Below, in pieces: positions 19,851 through 28,323 of a stretch of DNA of 32,522 nt (positions within the stretch are counted from its first letter, which is position 1; each line of letters begins with the position of its first letter). Made by a program: the position numbers and the translations under genes. This DNA is from Nostocales cyanobacterium PMM_0081. Lineage in GTDB: Bacteria > Cyanobacteriota > Cyanobacteriia > Cyanobacteriales > Nostocaceae. The notes under the pieces are model-generated. The model saw only the letters and a program-made list of their open reading frames with translations. It did no database searches and was not told the DNA's origin. Location of the stretch: assembly GCA_949127805.1 (NCBI GenBank), contig CASBQC010000108.1:1-32522 (forward strand), written 5' to 3'.

Positions 19851-19932
19851 TGGTTATTAGTTATTGGTTATTAGTAAAAACTCTTGACTTTTGACTCTTG
19901 ACTCTTGACTTTTGACAAAGGACACATGACAA
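19851..19932. repeat. Inverted heptamer-type spacer before rplM
   Basis: ttagtggttattagttattggttattag then (ctcttgacttttga)n. Confidence 0.65.
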
Positions 19933-20394
19933 ATGACAACAAACAAAACTTACCTTCCTCCTGTAGCATCAATTGAGCGTGAGTGGTACGTAGTAGATGC
20001 TACCGACCAACGCTTAGGTCGCCTCGCAACCGAAATCGCCATGATTTTGCGTGGCAAAAATAAACCAGAATATACCCCTCACATGGACACAGGCGGCTTC
20101 GTCGTTGTCGTCAATGCTGAGAAAGTCACAGTCACAGGCAAAAAGCGGACTCAAAAAATCTACCGTCGCCACTCCGGTCGTCCTGGTGGGATGAAAACCG
20201 AAACCTTCGCCAAGCTGCAAGACCGTTTACCAGAACGGATTATCGAAGTCGCCGTCAAAGGTATGCTACCGAAAAATAGCCTTGGCAGGCAGTTATTTAC
20301 CAAACTGAAAGTTTACGCTGGTGCAGCTCATCCCCACGCAGCGCAACAACCTAAAGAACTAAAAATTAATACAATTCCTGGAGCCGAAAACTAA
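19933..20394 (+). CDS. rplM: 50S ribosomal protein L13
   Basis: [54 protein letters not shown]. Confidence 0.98.
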   Translation: MTTNKTYLPPVASIEREWYVVDATDQRLGRLATEIAMILRGKNKPEYTPHMDTGGFVVVVNAEKVTVTGKKRTQKIYRRHSGRPGGMKTETFAKLQDRLPERIIEVAVKGMLPKNSLGRQLFTKLKVYAGAAHPHAAQQPKELKINTIPGAEN

Positions 20395-20810
20395 TGCAAG
20401 CAGTAGACACCAACAGCGGTCGCGCCGTTTACTGGGGTACTGGTCGCCGTAAATGCTCAGTAGCACGGGTACGCCTAGTTCCAGGTACCGGTCAGATGAT
20501 TGTGAATGGCAAACCTGGAGATTTATACTTCCAATTCAACGCCAACTACTTAGGAGTCATCAAAGCACCCCTAGAAACTTTGGGACTGGAAAACGAATAT
20601 GACATTTTGGTGAAAGCTGAAGGTGGCGGCTTAACCGGACAAGCTGACTCTGTTCGCTTAGGAGTCGCCCGTGCGCTGTGTCAGCTAGACCCAGAAAACC
20701 GCCCACCTTTGAAAACCGAAGGCTACCTCACCCGCGATCCACGGGCGAAAGAGCGGAAAAAATACGGTTTGCACAAAGCCCGCAAAGCACCTCAGTACTC
20801 GAAACGATAA
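20394..20810 (+). CDS. rpsI: 30S ribosomal protein S9
   Basis: [28 protein letters not shown]...[27 protein letters not shown]. Confidence 0.98.
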   Translation: MQAVDTNSGRAVYWGTGRRKCSVARVRLVPGTGQMIVNGKPGDLYFQFNANYLGVIKAPLETLGLENEYDILVKAEGGGLTGQADSVRLGVARALCQLDPENRPPLKTEGYLTRDPRAKERKKYGLHKARKAPQYSKR

Positions 20811-20864
20811 ACAATTGGGCATTGAGTATGGGGCAGCAGGAAGGGGAAAAGAGGAAGTACCAAA

Positions 20865-20890
20865 GGAAGAAAAAAACTTTCTTTTCTTCC
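20865..20890 (+). terminator. Possible hairpin GGAAGAAAA/TTTTCTTCC downstream of rpsI
   Basis: ggaagaaaaaaactttcttttcttcc; pyrimidine-rich but not a pure T run after it. Confidence 0.35.
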
Positions 20891-20975
20891 CTTTACCCTT
20901 TACCCTTTAACCTTTTCCCCTCCTTAAAGTCCCCCGTCCCCAGTTATAATTTATATAGTTAACCACGAAAGGAAA

Positions 20976-21224
20976 ATGGCTAAACCTGATATTCATCCTA
21001 AGTGGTATCCAGATGCGAAAGTTTACTGCAACGGTCAAGTTGTAATGACCATTGGCTCAACCAAGCCAGAATTGCATGTAGATGTTTGGTCTGGAAACCA
21101 CCCATTCTATACCGGCACCCAGAAGATGATTGACACCGAAGGTCGAGTAGAACGCTTCCTTCGCAAGTACGGTATGTCCTCATCGTCAGGTGAAGAAGGC
21201 GCAGGCGGCAAAAAGAAAAAGTAG
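20976..21224 (+). CDS. rpmE: 50S ribosomal protein L31 (variant without full zinc ribbon)
   Basis: MAKPDIHPKWYPDAKVYCNGQVVMTIGSTKPELHVDVWSGNHPFYTGTQKMIDTEGRVERF. Confidence 0.96.
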   Translation: MAKPDIHPKWYPDAKVYCNGQVVMTIGSTKPELHVDVWSGNHPFYTGTQKMIDTEGRVERFLRKYGMSSSSGEEGAGGKKKK

Positions 21225-21250
21225 CGGGTTGGCTTGGGCAGTGTTAACGA

Positions 21251-21286
21251 CGACCCTGTACTTTTCGGGGTCGGTTGTATTTTTTC
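21251..21286 (+). terminator. Rho-independent terminator between rpmE and prfA
   Basis: cgaccc tgtactttttc gggtcg stem-loop followed by gttgtatttttt. Confidence 0.65.
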
Positions 21287-21326
21287 CTAAGCCAATTTGT
21301 TATTTAAAGGAGCGCAAAGACTCGTC

Positions 21327-22427
21327 ATGGCTGAATCATACCTGCTGGATAAATTAAAATCCGTTGAACAAACTTTTAATGAATTAACTCGTCGGCTTGG
21401 CGATCCCGATACTGCGAGAAATCCGGATGAGTATCAAGCGATCGCCAAGTCACGCTCTTCTTTAGAAGAGGTAGTAGATACTTATGAAATTTGGAAAACT
21501 GCTACTGAAGACTTGATCGGGGCACGTCAAGTTTACAAAGAAGCAAGCAGCGATCCAGAAATGCAAGAAATGGCAGGACTGGAAGTCGATGAACTTCAGC
21601 AGAAAATAGAATATTTAGAAACTCGCTTGAAGGTATTGCTGTTACCCCGCGACCCGAATGATGATAAAAATATCATGTTGGAAATTCGCGCCGGTACTGG
21701 TGGCGATGAGGCAAGTATCTGGGCTGGGGATTTGCTACGGATGTATTCGCGCTATGCTGATACTGAAGGTTGGAAAGTGAAGCTGGTAAGTGAGTCTCTC
21801 GGTGAGATGGGCGGCTTCAAAGAAGTGATTTTGGAAATTCAGGGTGATAGCGTTTACAGCAAGCTGAAGTTTGAAGCTGGAGTGCATCGCGTGCAGCGTG
21901 TGCCAGCAACCGAAGCTGGAGGACGAGTTCACACCTCGACAGCGACTGTAGCGATTATGCCAGAGGTGGATGAGGTGGAAATTCACATCGACCCGAAGGA
22001 TATTGAGATGACTACAGCTCGTTCTGGTGGTGCTGGTGGGCAAAACGTCAACAAGGTGGAAACTGCGGCTGACTTGATGCACAAACCTACCGGAATTCGG
22101 ATTTTCTGTACCGAAGAACGCAGCCAGTTACAAAACAAAGAGCGGGCTATGCAAATTTTACGGGCAAAGTTGTATGAAATCAAGTTGCGCGAACAACAAG
22201 AAGAAGTAACTTCCATGAGGCGATCGCAAGTTGGTACAGGTTCGCGTTCTGAAAAGATTCGCACTTACAACTACAAAGATAACCGTGCCACCGACCACCG
22301 TCTTGGTCAAAATTATTCCCTTAACCCTGTCTTGGAAGGCGATTTAGAGCCACTGATTCAATCTTGTATCTCCCAAGACCAGCAGGAACGGTTAGCGGAA
22401 CTCGCCACTTCCGGCGCTAGTAATTAA
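21327..22427 (+). CDS. prfA: Peptide chain release factor 1
   Basis: [28 protein letters not shown]...[44 protein letters not shown] plus PAT motif of RF1. Confidence 0.97.
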   Translation: MAESYLLDKLKSVEQTFNELTRRLGDPDTARNPDEYQAIAKSRSSLEEVVDTYEIWKTATEDLIGARQVYKEASSDPEMQEMAGLEVDELQQKIEYLETRLKVLLLPRDPNDDKNIMLEIRAGTGGDEASIWAGDLLRMYSRYADTEGWKVKLVSESLGEMGGFKEVILEIQGDSVYSKLKFEAGVHRVQRVPATEAGGRVHTSTATVAIMPEVDEVEIHIDPKDIEMTTARSGGAGGQNVNKVETAADLMHKPTGIRIFCTEERSQLQNKERAMQILRAKLYEIKLREQQEEVTSMRRSQVGTGSRSEKIRTYNYKDNRATDHRLGQNYSLNPVLEGDLEPLIQSCISQDQQERLAELATSGASN

Positions 22428-22915
22428 TTATAAGGCGCGGTAGAGACGTTCCGGTGGAACGTCTCTACGTAATTATCTGTAAAAACCGCTTGCACTATTG
22501 TGATTTTCAATACACACAAGCGGTTTTCTAATGCGGTGTCAAGTGCATCTTCAATTTCTCGTAAATATTTGTAATAAGCGAATTCATACCGCATGATGCG
22601 TTGTAATTTTGTCCATTCCTTCACTGTAGGGCAGGTATAAATTACCTTTTCTACTTCATTCTGCCAACGCGCAAAAATTCGGTAGCTGAAAAAGCTGCTG
22701 CATACACCACCTTGCTCATTCCAATAAGAAATACAAACTTGATGCTTCAGGCAGCGGATTTTCTTGATTTTGTGGACACGCTCACCTTGGGCTATGAGTG
22801 CTTCTTTTGCTTCGACTTCTGAAATGTGCCAAAATTGTGGTTTAATTTTATTAGCGGCTATTAAACTTTGACCTTTGGGGCGATATTGTGTTTTCTTGCG
22901 TGTCCAACTAACCAT
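22424..22915 (-). CDS. Hypothetical protein (~163 aa), convergent with prfA
   Basis: Complete ORF with [32 protein letters not shown]...; last residues encoded by the palindromic repeat at 22440. Confidence 0.65.
   Translation of the reverse strand: MVSWTRKKTQYRPKGQSLIAANKIKPQFWHISEVEAKEALIAQGERVHKIKKIRCLKHQVCISYWNEQGGVCSSFFSYRIFARWQNEVEKVIYTCPTVKEWTKLQRIMRYEFAYYKYLREIEDALDTALENRLCVLKITIVQAVFTDNYVETFHRNVSTAPYN
22440..22468. repeat. 29-bp palindromic repeat GTAGAGACGTTCCGGTGGAACGTCTCTAC
   Basis: 12-bp perfect arms; same family as 45, 4324, 31875, 31911. Confidence 0.85.
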
Positions 22916-23158
22916 GATGCACCCTCCCTGTTATTGGCAGTAATGCCCATACGTAAGCATTGCCATTTAAGCAAATCGAGTTTTTCGTATGAAAGATTAC
23001 TGTTTAAGCCTTATTGGTGATAAATACCTTACTGTCTTGAGATTATCAATAACAGAGATTGTAAGTCAATATGAACTAGCCTTATTGTTAAATAACTACA
23101 TACAAAACGTCGAAACGTACAAGTAAACTGGTAATTATAGTTGAGTAGCCATTAAGCC

Positions 23159-23521
23159 GTGAATACAGAGGCTAGAAAGAAACTAATAGAAATAGTCAAA
23201 AAAACTCGTGGTACGCTGAGTCAGCGAGCGTTTGCTAAACTTGTGGGAGTTTCTACTACGGCTGTTCAGTCATGGGAAAGGGGTGACAGCGTTCCAGATA
23301 CCGATAATTTGGGAAAAATAGCAGCGAGAGCCGGCTATACATTAGAGCAGTTCCTTGGTTACTTAGAGAGCGACGCGATACCGCAATCTTCAGAATTTAA
23401 TCTGATTATTAAACAAATTAAGTATATGCCTTTGTCTCAAGTAGCTCAGATAGCTCAAGCTGCTGCGGAGCGATTTGCTTCTGTTGCTGAAGCTTCAGGA
23501 GATGAAGCCAAAGCCAGTTGA
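23159..23521 (+). CDS. XRE-family helix-turn-helix regulator (paralog 1)
   Basis: TRGTLSQRAFAKLVGVSTTAVQSWERGDSVPDTDNLGKIAARAGYTLEQFLGYLE; GTG start. Confidence 0.88.
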   Translation: MNTEARKKLIEIVKKTRGTLSQRAFAKLVGVSTTAVQSWERGDSVPDTDNLGKIAARAGYTLEQFLGYLESDAIPQSSEFNLIIKQIKYMPLSQVAQIAQAAAERFASVAEASGDEAKAS

Positions 23522-23670
23522 GAAACACTCAAACGAACTACTCCAGGCAGAAAAACATAAATACGAAACTTGTAAGTAGTGAATATTGTGAGCTAATGTG
23601 AACCGCAGTTGTCTATTTGCAACGTAAGATATAGATTACTGCTAAAAGACAAGCCTGTCAATATAAAAGT

Positions 23671-23700
23671 AAACTTGTAATATTGCAACTAAACTTGTAA
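23671..23700 (+). promoter_or_regulatory. Putative operator: AAACTTGTAA direct repeats 20 bp apart upstream of XRE paralog 2
   Basis: aaacttgtaa at 23671-23680 and 23691-23700; further copy at 23566-23575; variant aaactggtaa upstream of paralog 1 (23125-23134). Confidence 0.55.
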
Positions 23701-23725
23701 ATAAAGTTGACTAGCTATAAAAGCA

Positions 23726-24088
23726 GTGAACATAGAAAGCAGAGAAAAACTGGTTGAAATTATCAAACTAGCTCGTGGTTCAACGAGTCAAAGAGCTTTT
23801 GGCAAGCTTTTGGGAGTTTCTGCTACTGCTGTTCAAATGTGGGAAAAGGGTGTGAAAGTGCCAGATACTGAAAATCTGGCTCAGATAGCAACTCGTGCAG
23901 GGTATACGTTGGAAGAGTTACTCTGCTGCTTGGAAGGCAAAGCAGTACCAGAAACTTCAGATTTGACTGTGATTTTAAGACAAATTAATCACATGCCTTT
24001 GTCTCATGTAGCTCAGATAGTTCAAGCTGCTGCTGCGAGATTGGCTGCTGTGGCTGAGTCTGCGGGAGATGAAGCGAAAGTTAGTTGA
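23726..24088 (+). CDS. XRE-family helix-turn-helix regulator (paralog 2)
   Basis: ARGSTSQRAFGKLLGVSATAVQMWEKGVKVPDTENLAQIATRAGYTLEELLCCLEG; same length and collinear with paralog 1; GTG start. Confidence 0.88.
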   Translation: MNIESREKLVEIIKLARGSTSQRAFGKLLGVSATAVQMWEKGVKVPDTENLAQIATRAGYTLEELLCCLEGKAVPETSDLTVILRQINHMPLSHVAQIVQAAAARLAAVAESAGDEAKVS

Positions 24089-24132
24089 ATTTTGAGCCTT
24101 GGAGCGATCGCCCATCCCAATACAATTCTGCC

Positions 24133-24246
24133 CGACACCCTAGAAGGGTGCGGCTATACAAACAAGAGCTTACCTACGTGGGCTAAATGATTCTAGCCCA
24201 CGCAGGTGGGCTTTGTACGTATAGCCCCAGGCTTCCAGCCTGAGGG
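24133..24246. mobile_element. MITE/REP-like non-coding inverted-repeat element (second copy type)
   Basis: End hairpins caccctagaagggtg and caggcttccagcctg; cggctatac/gtatagcc arms; inner agcccacgcaggtgggct. Same architecture as 2771-2890. Confidence 0.7.
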
Positions 24247-24351
24247 AGGATGTGCAAATTTACCAAATATAAAATACCATTTGGATTGATGAATTTATCA
24301 CAAAGGAATAGTTGAAAATACTGGCTATTCCTCTCACATCAAAAATCCCAA

Positions 24352-27039
24352 ATGGTAGCAGCTACACCTGAAAGTCTCCACAAGTTTGTTAATTTTTGTC
24401 AGCAGCACATCAAAGGTGAAGAAAGAAAAGAAGCGCAAACCTTTTTAGATCGGTTTTTTCGAGCATTTGGACATGAAGGAGCGCTAGAAGCAGGAGCGAG
24501 TTACGAAGAAGCGATTAAAAAAGCCAGCAAGAAGGGTAAAACCGGCTTTGCTGATTTGGTGTGGAAACCCCGCGTATTAATTGAGATGAAGAAGCGCGGG
24601 GAAGATTTAAGTAAGCATTATTCCCAAGCATTTGATTATTGGACGCGGTTAGTTCCAAATCGTCCGCGTTATGTCTTATTGTGCAATTTTGACGAATTCT
24701 GGATTTTTGACTTTGATATTCAACTAGATACACCCGTAGATGTAATTCCCCTGGAGCAACTGCCAGAAAGGGCAGGAGCCTTTGCGTTTATGGAATTGGG
24801 AGACAAAACTCCTGTATTTAGAAATAACCAGTTAGTCGTGACAGAACGCGCTGCACGTCGCATGGGAGAATTACTGCTGGAGTTGGAAAAGCGCAAAATT
24901 GAGAAGTTGACAGCGCAGCGGTTTATTTTGCAATGCGTGCTAGCGATGTTTGCTGAGGATAGGCAATTATTACCCCGTGATATGTTTATTTCCTGCGTTC
25001 AGGATTGCATGAAAGGGGCAAGTTCTTACGATGTTTTGGGTGGTTTATTTCGGGAAATGAATCAGCCAGGAATTACGCCAGCGGGACGTTATCAAGGTGT
25101 AGATTATTTTAACGGCGGTTTATTTTCGTTGATTCATGGAATTGATTTAACGCGGGAAGAATTGAACTTTTTGGATGTAACAGCGCGGGAAGATTGGAGT
25201 AAAGTACGTCCGGCGATTTTCGGGAATTTGTTTGAAGGGACGGTGGATAAAAAAGAGCGTCATGCACGCGGAATTCACTTTACCTCAGAAGCGGACATTA
25301 TGAAAATTGTTCGTCCAACTATTAGTAGATATTGGGAAGAAAGAATTGAAGCAGCAACGACTATTGCTGAACTTTCGGCTTTGCAATTGGAATTACAAAG
25401 TTATCGCGTGTTAGATCCGGCTTGTGGTTCTGGGAATTTTCTCTACATGGCATATCAAGAATTAAAGCGAATTGAAATGCTGTTGTTAGATAAGATTTCT
25501 CAGCGTCGTAAGTCTGCTAATGAGCAAATGCAAATGGGTTTTGTGACACCACAACAATTTTATGGTATGGATACAAATCCGTTTGCGGTGGAGTTAGCGC
25601 GGGTGACTTTGATGATTGCGCGGAAGATTGCTATTGATAATTTGAAATTGACTGAACCGGCTTTGCCTTTGGATACTTTAGATAATAATATTGTTTGTCA
25701 AGATGCGCTTTTTAGTGAATGGCAAAAGGCTGATGTAATTATCGGCAATCCGCCTTTTTTGGGTGGAAAGCATATGAGAATAGCTTTGGGAGATGAATAT
25801 ATAGACAAAGTTTTTCAACGCTTTCCAGATGTCAAAGATTCTGTGGATTTTTGCGCTTATTGGTTTCGGTTAGCTCATAATAACATTGGTGAAAAAGGTA
25901 GAGCCGGATTAGTTGGGACTAATTCAGTTAGTCAAGGTAAAAGTAGAATTGCTGCTTTAGATTACATTACTCAAAATAATGGTTATATTCATGAAGCTGT
26001 TTCTACACAACCTTGGTCGGGTGAGGCTAAGGTTCATGTTAGTATTGTTAATTGGAGTAAAGAGTTACCTAATAAATACTATTTAGATAATGAGGTAGTT
26101 TCAAGAATAAGTTCTTCACTGAAAGCGACGGTTGATGTTTCACAAGCTGTTAGATTAAAAGCAAATCTCAATAAATGCTTTCAGGGTGTAATTCCAGTTG
26201 GTGAAGGATTTATAGTTACTGAACAACAGGTGACAAATTGGATTAAAGCTGATTCAAAAAATCAAGATGTTTTAAAGCTTTTTTCAATGGGTGCAAATCT
26301 GGCTAAAAATCCTCATGGGAAACCGGAACGCTGGATTATTGATTTTAATGACATGAGTATTGAGGAAGCGATTGATTATCAATTACCTTTTGAATACATA
26401 AAAGCCAAAGTTAAACCAGAAAGAGATAATAACCGAGATGCAAAAGCTAGAACTTATTGGTGGAAGTTTCTTCGTACTCGTTTAGAAATGAGAAACGCGA
26501 TCGCACGTTTATCTTACTACTTCGCAGTTCCGGAAGTATCCAAATGGGCTATTTTTATTCCTTGTCCTCTTGAATGGCTTCCAGGTAATAAGACTAAAGC
26601 TGTTGCATCTGATGATTTTTATATTTTTGGTGTTCTCTCATCTCAAGTTCATCGTATTTGGATGCACGCTCAAAAATCAACTTTAAAAGCTGATATTGCT
26701 TACACTCACAATACTTGCTTTGAAACTTTCCCCTTTCCCCAAACACCTGATGCTAAATTAGTTAATCAAATTCGCGCAAAAGCTGAAGAAATTAATCAAT
26801 ATCGCACTCAACAAATGGAAGCGAAAAAATGGGGAATTACGACACTGTACAATAAGTTTTTTAATGAACCAACGAGCCAGCTTTATAAACTGCATCAACA
26901 ACTTGATAAACTGGTGACGCAAGCGTATGATTTTAATCCTAACGACGACATTTTAGAGAAGCTGCTGGAATTGAATTTAGAATTAGCTGAAAAAGAAAAA
27001 CAAGGTAAAACTATTCTAGGTTGTTCAGCACCCAGTTAA
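24352..27039 (+). CDS. Type IIG/IIL (MmeI-like) single-chain restriction enzyme/N6-adenine DNA methyltransferase
   Basis: N-terminal nuclease-like FADLVWKPRVLIEMKKRGEDL; motif I DPACGSGNFLYMAY; motif IV IIGNPPFLGG; HFTSEADIMKIVRPTI; C-terminal target-recognition-like region. Confidence 0.88.
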   Translation: MVAATPESLHKFVNFCQQHIKGEERKEAQTFLDRFFRAFGHEGALEAGASYEEAIKKASKKGKTGFADLVWKPRVLIEMKKRGEDLSKHYSQAFDYWTRLVPNRPRYVLLCNFDEFWIFDFDIQLDTPVDVIPLEQLPERAGAFAFMELGDKTPVFRNNQLVVTERAARRMGELLLELEKRKIEKLTAQRFILQCVLAMFAEDRQLLPRDMFISCVQDCMKGASSYDVLGGLFREMNQPGITPAGRYQGVDYFNGGLFSLIHGIDLTREELNFLDVTAREDWSKVRPAIFGNLFEGTVDKKERHARGIHFTSEADIMKIVRPTISRYWEERIEAATTIAELSALQLELQSYRVLDPACGSGNFLYMAYQELKRIEMLLLDKISQRRKSANEQMQMGFVTPQQFYGMDTNPFAVELARVTLMIARKIAIDNLKLTEPALPLDTLDNNIVCQDALFSEWQKADVIIGNPPFLGGKHMRIALGDEYIDKVFQRFPDVKDSVDFCAYWFRLAHNNIGEKGRAGLVGTNSVSQGKSRIAALDYITQNNGYIHEAVSTQPWSGEAKVHVSIVNWSKELPNKYYLDNEVVSRISSSLKATVDVSQAVRLKANLNKCFQGVIPVGEGFIVTEQQVTNWIKADSKNQDVLKLFSMGANLAKNPHGKPERWIIDFNDMSIEEAIDYQLPFEYIKAKVKPERDNNRDAKARTYWWKFLRTRLEMRNAIARLSYYFAVPEVSKWAIFIPCPLEWLPGNKTKAVASDDFYIFGVLSSQVHRIWMHAQKSTLKADIAYTHNTCFETFPFPQTPDAKLVNQIRAKAEEINQYRTQQMEAKKWGITTLYNKFFNEPTSQLYKLHQQLDKLVTQAYDFNPNDDILEKLLELNLELAEKEKQGKTILGCSAPS

Positions 27040-27048
27040 ATCACAATA

Positions 27049-27090
27049 ACCTCAGCGTACCTTTGCGCTTAACTTAGCGCTCCTTTGCGT
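27049..27090. repeat. Short imperfect repeat (acctttgcgcttaacttagcgctcctttgcgtttc)
   Basis: cctttgcg motif twice within about 30 bp. Confidence 0.45.
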
Positions 27091-27125
27091 TTCAAACTCA
27101 ATCTTATGCAAGATAATACTAAATT

Positions 27126-27923
27126 GTGAAAACCGACAGCATCTTTTATCGCTTATTCCAAGAATTCCCTAGCATCTTCTTTGAACTCATCGGGGAACCT
27201 CCAGAAGAAGCTGATTTATATCAATTTGCATCAGTTGAAGTTAAACAAACAGCATTTAGAATTGATGGGGTTTTTCTTCCCACCCAAACCGAGGAAAACC
27301 CGATTTATTTTGCTGAAGTTCAATTTCAACCAGATTCAGAAATTTACTCTCGATTGTTTTCAGAAATATGTTTATATCTTCGTCAGAATAAACCCAAAAA
27401 TGATTGGTTTGCTGCTGTTATCTATCCAACTCGGAGTATGGAGACAGGAGATATAAAACATTACCGGGAGTTCTTCGCAAGTCACCGAGTCAGTCGCATT
27501 TATTTGGATGAATTAGGTGAAACAGCTTCGCTACCAATTGGGATTGCTACTATCAAGTTAGTAATTTCAGATGAAGAGACAGCGATCGCACAAGCGAGGG
27601 AGTTAATAGACAGAGTTACGCAAAATGTCGGCGGTGGAATTCCTCAACAGCAATTATTACAATTAATAGAGACAATCATCGTCTACAAGTTTCCAAGCAT
27701 GACTAGGGAGGAAATACAAGCAATGTTTAGTTTAAGTGAGTTAAAGCAAACCAGATTTTATCAGGATGCCTTTACAGAAGGCAAGCTTGAAGGTAAGGAA
27801 GAAGGTGCGCGTTTAGAAAAGTTAAAAACAGCACCTTTGTTGTTGAGATTGGGTTTGAGTGTGGAACAAACGGCACAAGAGTTAGGTTTGAGTGTTGAAG
27901 AAGTAAGGAAAGCAGCGCAATAG
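27126..27923 (+). CDS. Rpn/DUF2887-family PD-(D/E)XK nuclease (recombination-promoting nuclease/putative transposase type)
   Basis: MKTDSIFYRLFQEFPSIFFELIG...FRIDGVFLPTQTEENPIYFAEVQFQ...YSRLFSEICLYLRQ; (EG)-rich coiled tail; GTG start. Confidence 0.88.
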   Translation: MKTDSIFYRLFQEFPSIFFELIGEPPEEADLYQFASVEVKQTAFRIDGVFLPTQTEENPIYFAEVQFQPDSEIYSRLFSEICLYLRQNKPKNDWFAAVIYPTRSMETGDIKHYREFFASHRVSRIYLDELGETASLPIGIATIKLVISDEETAIAQARELIDRVTQNVGGGIPQQQLLQLIETIIVYKFPSMTREEIQAMFSLSELKQTRFYQDAFTEGKLEGKEEGARLEKLKTAPLLLRLGLSVEQTAQELGLSVEEVRKAAQ

Positions 27924-27959
27924 TAATATTGCAACAAGCGTTAGAAGGAAATACAGCCA

Positions 27960-28184
27960 ATGTTTAGTTTAAGTGAGTTAAAGCAAACCAGATTTTATCA
28001 GGAAGCCTTTGAAGAAGGTAAGGAAGAAGGCAGAAAAGAAGTCTTTGAGGAAGGGAGAAAAGAAGGTGCGCGTTTAGAAAAGTTAAGAATAGCGCCTTTG
28101 ATGTTAAAACTAGGCTTGAGTGTGGAACAAGTTGCACAAGGCTTAGGCTTGAGTATTGAAGAGGTGAGGCAAATAGCAGCATAG
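27960..28184 (+). CDS. Small ORF duplicating the C-terminal tail of the upstream Rpn-like protein
   Basis: MFSLSELKQTRFYQEAFEEGKEEGRKEVFEEGRKEGARLEKLRIAPLMLKLGLSVEQVAQGLGLSIEEVRQIAA versus upstream MFSLSELKQTRFYQDAFTEGKLEGKEEGARLEKLKTAPLLLRLGLSVEQTAQELGLSVEEVRKAAQ. Confidence 0.65.
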   Translation: MFSLSELKQTRFYQEAFEEGKEEGRKEVFEEGRKEGARLEKLRIAPLMLKLGLSVEQVAQGLGLSIEEVRQIAA

Positions 28185-28323
28185 TAGCATTCTCGTGACA
28201 CCGCCAAAATCCTCTCTATGCCCAGAATCAATACGAAATATGTAGTTAAATTTTGTTAATATTTGGACACGGCGTGAGCTTCTGCGCCTCTGTTAACCCT
28301 ACCCTATCCCTAGAGACACTCTC

